DNA from: Streptacidiphilus carbonis
GTDB taxonomy: Bacteria; Actinomycetota; Actinomycetes; Streptomycetales; Streptomycetaceae
Direction: 5' to 3'
NCBI RefSeq assembly: GCF_000787775.1
Contig: NZ_BBPM01000045.1
Coordinates: 1-59,117, forward strand
Length of the DNA stretch: 59,117 bases
The notes below the pieces were generated by a model. It made no database searches. It was not told the DNA's origin and saw only the letters and a list, made by a program, of their open reading frames with translations. A program made the translations under genes and the position numbers. Below, piece by piece: positions 32,176 to 41,266 of this stretch (position 1 is its first letter; the number at the start of each line of letters is the position of its first letter).

Positions 32176-34485
32176 GTGAGCCGAGAATCTGACAATCCGT
32201 CGACCCCGCCCCGCCCTGGTCCGGATGCCTACCCGTCGGGCACTCCCCCGTACGGGGTCTCCAGCGACCCCGCCTTCTCCCGGGCCGGGCAGCCGGCCGG
32301 CACTCCGGGCGCGAACCCGGACGAGGCTCCGCCCGAGGAGCCCCGCACCGAGACGACTCTCACCACGCGTATCCGCATCAACATCCCCGGCTCCCGGCCC
32401 ATCCCGCCGGTGGTCGTACGCAGCACCGTGCCCGGCACCGGCAAGGCCGCGAGCGACCAGGCGGCGGCCGGCGAAGCCGAGGCCTCGGCCGACGGAGCGG
32501 CCGACGGCCCGCGGCACCGGTCCGGGAGCGGCAGTTCCCCCGTCCTCGGCGTGATGGAGGACCGGGGCGCGGCCACCACCGCGCCGATGCCGGACCTTCC
32601 CCCGGAGTGGCGCACCCAGGAGCCCGGCCCGGCCGCCCCGGCGCCCGGCGAGCCGGCCGAGGCGCCCAGCACCTGGTTCGCCCCCCGGAAGAAGTCCCAG
32701 CCCGCCACCGAGGCCGCCCCGCCTGCACCCCCGGCAACCCCGCCCGGCCCTCCGGCACCCGCACCGGCACCCGCGCCGGCACCGGCCCCCGCGTACCAGC
32801 CGTCCGCCTTCGAGCCGCCGGTCGCGCAACCGCCGTTCCGGCCCCCGGCGTTCGAACCGCCGCCGGCCTTCGAGCCGCCGCAGTACGAGCAGCCGCAGTA
32901 CGAGCCCGGCCCCGGCTATCCCCCCGCGGAGGAGCAGACCCAGGCGGTCCCGCAGCCGGGCTACCAGCAGCCCGGCTACCAGCAGGACCCCTTCGGGCAG
33001 CAGCAGCCCGGCTTCGGCCAGGGCGGCTACCCCCAGCAGGCCCCGTACGAGCAGCCGGGCACGGGAGCGGGCACGGCGCCCTACCCGCAGCAGCCCGGTT
33101 ACGACCAGCCGTACACCGGCAGCCCGTACCAGCAGCAGCCCTACACCCAGCCGGCACAGTCCCCGCAGGCACCCGGCACCACGCCCCCCGGCCGTCCGGC
33201 CGGGCTCAACGGCGGACTGGCCGTCGGCGCCCCGGACGGCACCCGGCAGGGCCCCAGACCGCCCCAGGAGCAGGACCCGGAGGCCACCGCCGCCATGCCG
33301 CTGTTCCGGGACGAGGCCCCGGAGGCAACGGCCGCCGGCACCGCCCCGGCTCCGCCGAGGGCGCCCAAGCAGCCCAAGCAGAAGCAGCAGCAGCGGCAGC
33401 GGCAGGAGCCCGAGCCCCCGCCGCAGCCCCCGCGCCGCACCGCCACCGCGCCGGTGGGCGACGGCTTCGCCGGCGGCACCGGCGGCGCCGGCGCCCCGCC
33501 CCGCAAGGAGACCGAGGCCGCCCCGGCGGCCAAGCCGTCCGCCCCGAAGAAGTCCCCCCGCGGCGGACGCAGCCGGAAGCTGCTGGTCACCGGCATCGCG
33601 GCAGTGGTCATGGTGGCGGGAGTGGCCTACGGCGCCGGTCTGATGCTCAATCAGTCGGACGTCCCCAAGGGCACCAGCGTCCTCGGCCACGACATCGGCG
33701 GTGACACCAGGGACGCCGCCGTGCACACCCTGGACGGCACCGTCGGCGTCCTCGCCGCGCGGCAGCTGACCCTGGTGGTCGGCTCCAGGCAGGTGAAGCT
33801 CGACCCCTCGGTGGCGGGTCTGACCATCGACACCACCGCCACCGTGCAGGGCGTCGCGCACCACAGCTACAACCCGGCCTCGGTACTGCCCGCGCTGTTC
33901 GGCGGCGACCACCCGGTCGCACCGGTGGTGAAGATCGACGAGGACAAGCTGCGGTCCGCGCTCCAGCAGATCGCCGGGAGCAGCGGCGGTGCCAAGGAGG
34001 GCAGTGTCCACTTCAACTCGGACGGCAGCACGCAGATCACCGACCCGAGGACCGGCCAGAGCCCGAACATCGAGGCCGCGATGGCGCTGGTGGAACAGGC
34101 CTACCGGGACCGCGCAGCCGGCATCCCGGACAAGCCGGTGACCGTCCCGGTGACCACCACTCAGCCCAAGGCGTCGGCGGCCCAGTTGAAGGCCGCGGCC
34201 CAGTCGATCGGCGCCTGGGCCGGGAAGCACCAGTTCACGGTCACCGTGCACGGCGTCTCCCAGCTGTACGGGAAGGGGACCTTCAGTGCCTCCCTCTCAC
34301 TGCAGCCGAACGCCGCCGGCAAGGTGGTGCCGGTCTTCGACCTGGCCAAGCTGCAGAACGCGATCGGCGGCCGGTTCGACGGTGTGAAGACCAAGCAGGG
34401 CGCCGCGGTCACCGCCCAGACCATCGCCACCGCGCTGACCCAGCTGCTGAGCAACCCGAACGGGGACCGCACGGTCACTCTGTAA
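32176..34485 (+). CDS. Membrane-anchored peptidoglycan-binding-domain (PG_binding_4) protein with long low-complexity cytoplasmic region
   Basis: 769 residues. The first ~465 residues are Pro/Gln/Tyr/Glu/Ala-rich, with tandem PAPAPAP, QYEQPQYEPGPGYP and GYQQPGYQQDPFGQQQP-like units, then a basic stretch (SPRGGRSRKL). One membrane helix follows (LLVTGIAAVVMVAGVAYGAG) and an external part of ~280 residues. It carries GTSVLGHDIGGDTRDAAVHT and SRQVKLDPSVAGLTIDTTAT, typical of the domain found before VanW or L,D-transpeptidase domains. Neither enzyme domain is present. GTG 32176 has GGAG eight bases upstream. The 271 bases before it hold a TAATCG-like promoter candidate near 31936. A strong terminator follows. 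Confidence 0.78.
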   Translation: MSRESDNPSTPPRPGPDAYPSGTPPYGVSSDPAFSRAGQPAGTPGANPDEAPPEEPRTETTLTTRIRINIPGSRPIPPVVVRSTVPGTGKAASDQAAAGEAEASADGAADGPRHRSGSGSSPVLGVMEDRGAATTAPMPDLPPEWRTQEPGPAAPAPGEPAEAPSTWFAPRKKSQPATEAAPPAPPATPPGPPAPAPAPAPAPAPAYQPSAFEPPVAQPPFRPPAFEPPPAFEPPQYEQPQYEPGPGYPPAEEQTQAVPQPGYQQPGYQQDPFGQQQPGFGQGGYPQQAPYEQPGTGAGTAPYPQQPGYDQPYTGSPYQQQPYTQPAQSPQAPGTTPPGRPAGLNGGLAVGAPDGTRQGPRPPQEQDPEATAAMPLFRDEAPEATAAGTAPAPPRAPKQPKQKQQQRQRQEPEPPPQPPRRTATAPVGDGFAGGTGGAGAPPRKETEAAPAAKPSAPKKSPRGGRSRKLLVTGIAAVVMVAGVAYGAGLMLNQSDVPKGTSVLGHDIGGDTRDAAVHTLDGTVGVLAARQLTLVVGSRQVKLDPSVAGLTIDTTATVQGVAHHSYNPASVLPALFGGDHPVAPVVKIDEDKLRSALQQIAGSSGGAKEGSVHFNSDGSTQITDPRTGQSPNIEAAMALVEQAYRDRAAGIPDKPVTVPVTTTQPKASAAQLKAAAQSIGAWAGKHQFTVTVHGVSQLYGKGTFSASLSLQPNAAGKVVPVFDLAKLQNAIGGRFDGVKTKQGAAVTAQTIATALTQLLSNPNGDRTVTL

Positions 34486-34507
34486 CCGACACAGTTCCCG
34501 AGGCCCC

Positions 34508-34546
34508 GAAGTGGCCGGTACCCGACGGTCGGGTACCGGCCACTTC
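34508..34546 (+). terminator. Perfect 19-bp stem hairpin terminator
   Basis: 34508-34526 is the exact reverse complement of 34528-34546, with one base between. It lies 22 bases after the preceding stop codon. Confidence 0.9.
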
Positions 34547-35084
34547 ACTGCTTAGTCGGCGGCGCTATTCCATTGTGACAAGTGGGTTACACGGAGCCCG
34601 TGGGGTGGAAGAACTCTCGCGACCGGGGGCTGTCGAATTGACGGGCCGCAATGAAATCAACGCTTCAACTACCGCTTAATTATGTCTTACATGTCCGCTT
34701 TGAGGCTCCTATGAGCTTATAGGAGCTATCGAGACGATAGTTAGCTTGGGGGGCATTTCCCGTCCGCATTCCGGACAACTCTGCTCCAACTGTTGCGCTG
34801 AGCAAAATTGCATGCCACCCACCTCAGTGGTGGCACTGTAATACCTGCAGACCAGAGCATCTATTACCGACGTTTAGAGCGTTACCAATCTTTGATCAGC
34901 GCTCTGTCGACATGACCATCCCGTCCCATCAGGATGAGTCCTCAAGCCGTTGAACAGCGGCGGATGTTAGTCCCAGGCTCAGTGATCCCGAAAGATTTCC
35001 TGCCCGTGCGCGACCTGCCATCCGCACAGGTGCGCCGGACGTCGGGGGTCGAGCGCGGGAAACGCAAGAGGGAGATGAACAGCG
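34547..35084 (+). other. AT-richer 540-base leader region of the first oligopeptide operon
   Basis: No gene is supported. This is the most AT-rich stretch of the window and is crowded with inverted repeats: GCTCCTAT/ATAGGAGC (34705-34712, 34719-34726), immediately followed by CTATCG/CGATAG (34726-34740); GCCACC/GGTGGC (34814-34834); AGAGCG/CGCTCT (34876-34881, 34900-34905). A TTGACG near 34637 is a possible -35. An open frame from about 34934 into the permease gene contains a TTA codon but has no coding character, and I leave it out. Confidence 0.55.
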
Positions 35085-36065
35085 TTGGGTCGCTACATGC
35101 TGCGCCGATTGGCCAACTACCTGATTCTGGTCATCGTGGCCACATCACTGGCCTACTTCCTGGCAGCCCTGAGCCTGAACCCGCGCTCCAATTTCGAGGC
35201 GCAGAAGCCCCGCCCGACCAACGCGCAGATCGACGCGACCCTGAAGACCTACAACCTCGACCCGGAGACCCCGGTCGTGGTCCGGTACGCCCGCTGGGTC
35301 GACGGGATCGCGCACGGAAACCTGGGCAAGGACATCAAGGGCGGGTCGGTCGCCGACGACTTCGCCCGCAAGGTCGGCGTCAGCATCCGACTGCTCGTCA
35401 TCGCGACCCTCATCGGCTCCATCGGCGGCGTGCTGGTGGGCGCCTACGGGGCGATCAAGCAGTACCGGTTCTTCGACCGATGGACCACACTCGCCTCCTT
35501 CTTCCTGCTGGCCATGCCGGTGTTCGTGGTGGCGATCGCGCTGCAGATGTTCGCCGTGAACATCAATGAGTCGGCCGGCTCCACGCTGATCCAGTACACC
35601 GGCGAGTACAACCCGACGCTGAGCGGGTTCTGGCCGGTGATGCTCAGTCGGCTGCAGCACCTGATCCTGCCGACCATCACCCTGACCCTGTTCCAGATCG
35701 CCCAGTACAGCCGCTACCAGCGCAACACCATGCTGGACGTGCTGGGCAGCGACTTCCTGCGCACCGCACGGGCCAAGGGCCTGCGCCGCCGGACCGCGCT
35801 GATGAAGCACGGTCTGCGCACGGCGATCCTGCCGATCGTGCCGCTGCTCGTCTACAACATCGTGCTGCTGTTCACCGGCGCCACCTTCACCGAAACGATC
35901 TTCGGCTGGCACGGCATGGGCGAGTGGCTGGTCCTGTCGATCACCACCAACGACGTCAACGCCGTGGCCGCAGTCAGCCTGTTCACCGCCGCGGTCGTCC
36001 TGGTGGCCGGCCTCCTGTCCGATCTGATCTACTCCGCGCTCGATCCGCGGGTGCGCTTCAGCTGA
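35085..36065 (+). CDS. Oligopeptide ABC transporter permease 1 (DppB/OppB type)
   Basis: 326 residues with six helices, the first at MLRRLANYLILVIVATSLAY. The loop between helices 1 and 2 (~70 residues) is external. The ATPase-contact EAA motif is in FLRTARAKGLRRRTALMKHG. The end DLIYSALDPRVRFS is typical of DppB/OppB. It pairs with the second permease and imports peptides supplied by the lipoprotein at 39.5 kb. The start is TTG 35085, giving MGRYMLRRL as in homologues, with GAGGGAG ten bases upstream. It is the first gene of the operon. Confidence 0.9.
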   Translation: MGRYMLRRLANYLILVIVATSLAYFLAALSLNPRSNFEAQKPRPTNAQIDATLKTYNLDPETPVVVRYARWVDGIAHGNLGKDIKGGSVADDFARKVGVSIRLLVIATLIGSIGGVLVGAYGAIKQYRFFDRWTTLASFFLLAMPVFVVAIALQMFAVNINESAGSTLIQYTGEYNPTLSGFWPVMLSRLQHLILPTITLTLFQIAQYSRYQRNTMLDVLGSDFLRTARAKGLRRRTALMKHGLRTAILPIVPLLVYNIVLLFTGATFTETIFGWHGMGEWLVLSITTNDVNAVAAVSLFTAAVVLVAGLLSDLIYSALDPRVRFS

Positions 36066-36134
36066 GCCTCGACACACCCCTCGGGGCCCGCCGGAACCGC
36101 AGTAGTGACCGCACGATCAGGAGAGTGAAGAGAG

Positions 36135-37157
36135 ATGAGCATCCAGCAGAACGTAGAGCACGAACCCGAGGCGGACGCCACTCCGGCGCTGCTGCCACCA
36201 CGCCGTTCCGGCCGGGGCCGGCTGACGCTGCGCCGATTCGCCCGCAACAGGCTGGCGTTGGTCGGCATCGGCATCCTGGTGCTGCTGTTCCTCTTCGCCT
36301 ACGTCGGCCCGCTGGTGGACAAGTGGGGCTACAACGACCATGACTTCACCGCCTTCCTCGACGGCCCCTCGGGCAGCCACTGGTTCGGCACGGACCAGGC
36401 CGGCACCGACATCTTCGCGCTGACCACCCGCGGCCTGCAGAAGTCGCTGATCATCGGCCTCCTGGTCGGCCTGATCACCACCACTCTGGCCGCCACCCTG
36501 GGCGCCGTGGCCGGCTACTTCGGCCGCTGGATCGACCGCGTGGTCATGTGGATCGTCGACATGCTGCTGGTGCTGCCCAGCTTCCTGATCATCGCCGTGC
36601 TCTCGCCGACCTTCGCCAAGTCCAGCTGGCTGATCCTGGTCGTCCTGCTCGCCCTGTTCAGCTGGATGATCACAGCGCGGATCGTCCGCAGCATGACGCT
36701 GACGCTGAAGGACCGTGAATTCGTCAAGGCCGCCAAGTACATGGGCGTGTCGGACATGCGGATCATCTTCCGGCACATCCTGCCCAGCATGGCCTCGCTG
36801 CTGATCATCGACGGCACGATCCAGGTCAGCCTCGCGGTCATCGGCGAGAGCTCGCTCTCCTACTTCGGCTTCGGCATCCAGCCCCCGGACGTCTCGCTGG
36901 GCACGGTCATCGCCGACGGCACCTCCTACGCCACCACCTACCAGTGGCTGTTCTGGTTCCCGGCCGGCTTCCTGGTCCTCTTCGGGCTCGCCATCGCCTT
37001 CATCGGCGACGGCCTGCGCGACGCCTACGACCCCAACTCCTCCAACGCCAAGGCCCAGGCCAAGGCGATCAAGGAGAAGGGCAAGAGCAAGGACGGCGAG
37101 TCGGACGAGGCGGCCGGGCAGCGGGTCGGATCGACCGAGGTGCTGAGCCAGGCATGA
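36135..37157 (+). CDS. Oligopeptide ABC transporter permease 2 (DppC/OppC type)
   Basis: 340 residues. The N-terminal cytoplasmic region (~40 residues) is followed by helix 1 (LALVGIGILVLLFLFAYVGP), an external loop with HWFGTDQAGTDIFALTTRGL (typical of DppC) and five further helices. The EAA motif is FVKAAKYMGVSDMRIIFRHI. The C-terminal ~35 residues are charged and disordered (KAIKEKGKSKDGESDEAA). GAGAGTGAAGAGAG precedes the ATG. Its TGA overlaps the ATG of the ATPase gene. Confidence 0.9.
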   Translation: MSIQQNVEHEPEADATPALLPPRRSGRGRLTLRRFARNRLALVGIGILVLLFLFAYVGPLVDKWGYNDHDFTAFLDGPSGSHWFGTDQAGTDIFALTTRGLQKSLIIGLLVGLITTTLAATLGAVAGYFGRWIDRVVMWIVDMLLVLPSFLIIAVLSPTFAKSSWLILVVLLALFSWMITARIVRSMTLTLKDREFVKAAKYMGVSDMRIIFRHILPSMASLLIIDGTIQVSLAVIGESSLSYFGFGIQPPDVSLGTVIADGTSYATTYQWLFWFPAGFLVLFGLAIAFIGDGLRDAYDPNSSNAKAQAKAIKEKGKSKDGESDEAAGQRVGSTEVLSQA

Positions 37158-39379
37158 GCGACACCTCGCAGGACAGCGACACCTCGCAGGACAGCGACAC
37201 CTCGCAGGACAGCGGAACCTCTCAGGACAGCACCACCGAGGAAGGACTCACCCCCGTGATCGAGACGAGCAAGGAGCCGGCGGCCGACCGCCACGGCGGC
37301 GTCCCGCCGCTGCTGGAGGTCTCCGACCTGCATGTCTCCTTCCCCAGCGAGGCCGGTCCGGTCAGGGCCGTGCGCGGGGTCTCCTATGCCGTCCGGCCCG
37401 GTGAGGTGCTCGGCATCGTCGGCGAGTCCGGCTCCGGAAAGTCCGTCAGCTCGATGGCGGTGCTCGGCCTGCTGCCGGACAGCGCGGACATCCGCGGTTC
37501 GATCCGGATGGACGGCCGGGAGCTGCTGGGGCTCAACGACGCCAAGATGTCGAAGATCCGCGGCAAGGACATCGCCATGGTGTTCCAGGACCCGCTGTCG
37601 GCGCTGACCCCGGTGTACTCCATCGGGACGCAGATCATCGAGGCCATCCAGGTGCACCAGGACGTGGACAAGGTGAAGGCCCGCACCCGCGCCGTCGAGC
37701 TGCTCGACCTGGTCGGCATCCCGGACCCGCACCAGCGGGTGGACGCCTTCCCGCACGAGTTCTCCGGCGGTATGCGCCAGCGCGCGATGATCGCCATGGC
37801 CATCGCCAACGATCCGAAGATCATCATCGCCGACGAGCCCACCACCGCCCTGGACGTCACCATCCAGGCGCAGGTGCTGGAGGTGCTGAAGAAGGCTCAG
37901 GACGTCACCGGCGCCGCCATCGTGATGATCACTCACGACCTGGGCGTCATCGCCGGCTTCGCCGACCGGGTGATGGTGATGTACGCGGGCCGTCCGGTGG
38001 AGAACGGCCCGGTGGACGAGGTCTACTACCGTCCGCGGATGCCCTACACCATCGGCCTGCTCGGCTCCATCCCGCGGGTGGACGACGACGAGCGCCGGGC
38101 GCTGACCCCGATCGACGGCACTCCGCCCTCCATGGTGTCGCTGCCCCAGGGCTGCCCCTTCGAGGCCCGCTGCCCGATCGCGATCGACGTCTGCCGCGAG
38201 CGGGAGCCCGAGCTGGTGACCGCGCCCGGGGCCAACCACCCCAGCGCCTGCCACCGCTCCAGGGAACTCATGGAGGGCGGCGGCGAGGGCCTGCTCGACC
38301 CGGAGACCATCTACCCGGTCCCGCCGGTTCCGGAGGCCCACGAGATCGAGCGGCTCCCGCGTGCCGAACGCACGGCGGTGCTTGAGGTCGACAACCTGGT
38401 CAAGCACTTCCCGCTGCTCAAGGGCGCGGTCTTCAAGCGCAGGATCGGCACGGTCAAGGCCGTCGACGGGATCACCCTGGAGATCAAGGAGGGCGAGACC
38501 CTGGGCCTGGTCGGCGAGTCCGGCTGCGGCAAGACCACCACCCTGCTGGAGATCATGGACCTGACCGGCGGTCAGGCCGGCAGCGTGACGGTCTTCGGCA
38601 AGGACGTCCGCGAGGTGAAGGGCAACAAGGCCCGCAAGGCGCTGCGCCGGGACATGCAGATCGTCTTCCAGGACCCGATGGCCTCGCTGGACGCCCGGAT
38701 GCCGATCGGCGACATCCTCGCCGAGCCGCTGAAGACCCACGGCTGGGACCGCGCCAGGACCGACGCCCGCATCCCCGAGCTGCTGGAGCTGGTCGGCCTC
38801 AACCCCGACCACGCCGACCGCTTCCCGCAGGAGTTCTCCGGCGGCCAGCGCCAGCGCGTCAGCATCGCCAGGGCGCTCGCCCTGGAGCCCAAGCTGGTGG
38901 TGCTGGACGAGCCGGTCTCCGCCCTGGACGTCTCCATCCAGGCCGGCGTGCTCAACCTGCTGGACGAGCTCAAGTCCCGGATGGGGCTGAGCTACCTCTT
39001 CGTCGCCCACGACCTCTCCGTGGTGCGCCACATCGCCGACCGGATCGCGGTGATGTACCTGGGCCGGATCGTGGAGCTCGGCGAGACCAAGAGCGTCTTC
39101 CACGAGCCCTCGCACCCCTACACCCAGGCGCTGCTGTCCGCCGTGCCGCTGCCGGACCCGCAGAAGGAGCGCGCCCGCGAGCGCATCCTGCTCACCGGCG
39201 ACCTGCCGAGCCCGGCCAATGTGCCCAGCGGCTGCCGCTTCCGCAACCGCTGCCCCAAGTACCTCCAGCTCGACGCCGGCGATCAGCAGCGCTGCGAGTC
39301 CGAGGACCCGCAGCTGCAGTCGCTGGCCCCGGACCACACCGCGGCCTGCCACTTCGCGGAGGCGCTGGCAGTCGTCTGA
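37154..39379 (+). CDS. Fused oligopeptide ABC transporter ATPase (DppD-DppF in one chain)
   Basis: 741 residues with two complete ATPase modules. Module 1 (about 55-350): Walker A GESGSGKS, signature FSGGMRQRAMIAMAI, Walker B IIIADEPTTALD, and a Cys-rich oligopeptide C-terminal extension (CPFEARCPIAIDVC). Module 2 (about 405-735): GESGCGKT, FSGGQRQRVSIARAL, LVVLDEPVSALD and CRFRNRCPKYLQLD. Most systems use two separate proteins, as the second transporter here does. The first ~25 residues are a DTSQDS repeat encoded by an 18-base tandem repeat. The start overlaps the permease stop (ATGA). Confidence 0.92.
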   Translation: MSDTSQDSDTSQDSDTSQDSGTSQDSTTEEGLTPVIETSKEPAADRHGGVPPLLEVSDLHVSFPSEAGPVRAVRGVSYAVRPGEVLGIVGESGSGKSVSSMAVLGLLPDSADIRGSIRMDGRELLGLNDAKMSKIRGKDIAMVFQDPLSALTPVYSIGTQIIEAIQVHQDVDKVKARTRAVELLDLVGIPDPHQRVDAFPHEFSGGMRQRAMIAMAIANDPKIIIADEPTTALDVTIQAQVLEVLKKAQDVTGAAIVMITHDLGVIAGFADRVMVMYAGRPVENGPVDEVYYRPRMPYTIGLLGSIPRVDDDERRALTPIDGTPPSMVSLPQGCPFEARCPIAIDVCREREPELVTAPGANHPSACHRSRELMEGGGEGLLDPETIYPVPPVPEAHEIERLPRAERTAVLEVDNLVKHFPLLKGAVFKRRIGTVKAVDGITLEIKEGETLGLVGESGCGKTTTLLEIMDLTGGQAGSVTVFGKDVREVKGNKARKALRRDMQIVFQDPMASLDARMPIGDILAEPLKTHGWDRARTDARIPELLELVGLNPDHADRFPQEFSGGQRQRVSIARALALEPKLVVLDEPVSALDVSIQAGVLNLLDELKSRMGLSYLFVAHDLSVVRHIADRIAVMYLGRIVELGETKSVFHEPSHPYTQALLSAVPLPDPQKERARERILLTGDLPSPANVPSGCRFRNRCPKYLQLDAGDQQRCESEDPQLQSLAPDHTAACHFAEALAVV
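37157..37228 (+). repeat. 18-base coding tandem repeat (four copies)
   Basis: AGCGACACCTCGCAGGAC occurs three times exactly (37157-37174, 37175-37192, 37193-37210) and a fourth time with changes (37211-37228). Each unit adds six residues (SDTSQD) to the N-terminus of the ATPase. Confidence 0.9.
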
Positions 39380-39485
39380 CGCCCCGCGTCGGAACACTGC
39401 CGGTGGAAGCAAGGCGCACAACCGCAGTCGCACCACCGCATACGTACCACCTACTGACAACGCCCGCTCTCGTGAGGAGACTTCC

Positions 39486-41192
39486 TTGAAGCACAACAGG
39501 ATCCCGGTCGCGCTGGTGGCGACTATGGCCGTGGCCAGCCTCGGCCTCTCCGCCTGCAGCAGCGGCAGCAAGACCGGATCGACGGCCAAGCCGTCCGCGT
39601 CCTCGCTGGCCGCGAGCACCATCAAGATCAATGCCCAGCCGCGCTCAGCCCTCAAGCAGGGCGGCACCCTCACCTGGGCCATCGACCAGTACTCCACCCA
39701 GTGGAACTACAACCAGATCAACGGCACCGAGTACTCCACCGACGCGGTGATCGAGGCCGTCGAGCCGATCATCTTCCGGGTCGACCCGGCCACCCAGAAG
39801 GTCACGCCCAACACCAACTACCTCGCCGGTATGCCCACGGTGACCACGGTGAACGGCAAGCAGACCGTGACCTACAACATCAACCCGAAGGCCAAGTGGT
39901 CCGACGGCACCGCGATCAGCTGGAAGGACTTCGCCGCCCAGTGGCAGGCCCTGAACGGCAAGGACACCAAGTACCAGATCGCCAGCTCGACCGGTTACTC
40001 CAACATCTCCAGCATCGTCGCAGGCGCCACGCCGCAGCAGGTCGTGGTGACCTTCGACAAGAACTTCGGCGACTGGACCTCGCTGTTCTCGCCGCTCTAC
40101 CCGGCCAGCGCGCAGAGCACCCCGGCCGAGTTCAACAGCGGCTTCCTGAACAAGATCCCGGTCACCGCCGGTCCGTTCAAGATCGAGTCCATGAACGCCA
40201 CCGCGCAGACCGTCACCGTGGCGCGCGACCCCAACTGGTGGGGCGACGCGGCCGTCCTGGACAAGATCGTGTTCCGGGCGATGACCACCGACGCCGCCGA
40301 CGGCGCCTACGCCAACGGCGAGGTCGACTACCTCAACATCGGCCCGAGCGCGGCCGGTGTGAAGCAGGCCCAGGGCCGCGCCGACGGTGAGATCCGCGAG
40401 GCCGCGGGCCCGCAGTTCCGCCACGTCACCTTCAACTCCAAGTCGCCGATGCTGTCGGACGTCAAGGTCCGCCAGGCGCTGTTCCAGGCGATCGACCGCA
40501 CCGCCATCGCCAACTCGGACCTCAAGGGCCTCGGCTGGCCGGCGCTGCTGCTGAACAACCACTTCTTCATGAACAACCAGGAGGGGTACCAGGACAACGC
40601 CGGCGACCTCGGCAAGTACGACCCCACCGCCGCCAAGGCCGCCCTGGACGCGGCCGGCTGGAAGATGAGCGGCCAGTACCGCCAGAAGGACGGCAAGAAC
40701 CTCGAGCTGACCTTCGTGTACCCGGACGGCACCGCGGTCTCCAAGAACGAGAGCGTGCTGCTGCAGGCCATGTTCGCGGCCGTGGGCGTCAAGCTCGACA
40801 TCAGCGCCGTGCCGTCGGACGACTTCTTCGACAAGTACGTCCAGCCGGGCAAGTTCGACCTGACCGCGTTCTCCTGGCTGGGCAACGCCTGGCCGGTCTC
40901 GTCCAACTACTCGATCTACCAGTCCCCGCAGGGAAGCAACAACTTCCAGAACTACGCCTGGACCACCGACCCCAGCGTCGACTCCCTGATGAACAAGAGC
41001 ATCGCCGACCTGGACCACACCCAGGCCATCGCCGACGCCAACGCCGCCGACAAGGCCATCTGGCAGGACGCGGGCGTCTTCCCGCTCTACCAGCGCGCCG
41101 ACATCTACGCGGCCAAGAAGACCCTGGCCAACCTGGGCGCGCCCCAGGACCAGAACGAGGTCGTCTACGAGAACATCGGCTTCACCGGCTGA
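39486..41192 (+). CDS. Peptide-binding lipoprotein of the first ABC transporter (SBP_bac_5)
   Basis: 568 residues. A lipoprotein signal peptide ends at lipobox LSAC (Cys24) after VALVATMAVASLG. The SBP_bac_5 body has GGTLTWAIDQYSTQWNYNQI, KWSDGTAISWKDFAAQWQAL, AGPFKIESMNATAQTVTVAR, VRQALFQAIDRTAIANSDL and the end AGVFPLYQRADIYAAKK. It is anchored outside and delivers peptides to the permeases. TTG 39486 has GAGGAG seven bases upstream. It is 106 bases downstream of the ATPase gene. It resembles the LpqW-like protein at 49.7 kb much more than the binding protein at 45.5 kb. Confidence 0.9.
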   Translation: MKHNRIPVALVATMAVASLGLSACSSGSKTGSTAKPSASSLAASTIKINAQPRSALKQGGTLTWAIDQYSTQWNYNQINGTEYSTDAVIEAVEPIIFRVDPATQKVTPNTNYLAGMPTVTTVNGKQTVTYNINPKAKWSDGTAISWKDFAAQWQALNGKDTKYQIASSTGYSNISSIVAGATPQQVVVTFDKNFGDWTSLFSPLYPASAQSTPAEFNSGFLNKIPVTAGPFKIESMNATAQTVTVARDPNWWGDAAVLDKIVFRAMTTDAADGAYANGEVDYLNIGPSAAGVKQAQGRADGEIREAAGPQFRHVTFNSKSPMLSDVKVRQALFQAIDRTAIANSDLKGLGWPALLLNNHFFMNNQEGYQDNAGDLGKYDPTAAKAALDAAGWKMSGQYRQKDGKNLELTFVYPDGTAVSKNESVLLQAMFAAVGVKLDISAVPSDDFFDKYVQPGKFDLTAFSWLGNAWPVSSNYSIYQSPQGSNNFQNYAWTTDPSVDSLMNKSIADLDHTQAIADANAADKAIWQDAGVFPLYQRADIYAAKKTLANLGAPQDQNEVVYENIGFTG

Positions 41193-41208
41193 TCGCCCCC
41201 GCTGACGG

Positions 41209-41254
41209 CAACGGCCGAGGCCCCCGCCCTGCAGGGCGGGGGCCTCGGCCGTTG
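41209..41254. terminator. Perfect 46-bp palindromic bidirectional terminator
   Basis: 41209-41231 is the exact reverse complement of 41232-41254 (23-bp arms, no spacer). It sits 16 bases after the first transporter's last stop codon and 12 bases before the last stop of the second, convergent transporter. Confidence 0.92.
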
Positions 41255-41266
41255 CGCGCGCGGGCG

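Noticed and set aside
34934-35569. Open frame starting ATGAGTCCTCAAGCC, with a TTA codon, running into the first permease gene
   Set aside because: No ribosome site, no codon-bias support, and most of its length lies in the wrong frame of the strongly supported permease gene. The TTA codon alone is not evidence of a bldA-dependent gene.
37157-37228. Tandem repeat considered as a CRISPR-like array
   Set aside because: Units are directly adjoining with no spacers and keep the reading frame of the ATPase.
37025-39697. Long minus-strand open frame (890 codons) opposite the fused ATPase gene
   Set aside because: It is the mirror of a GC-rich gene: composition is Val/Gly/Asp/Gln/His-rich with no domain, while the plus strand encodes two perfect ABC ATPase modules.
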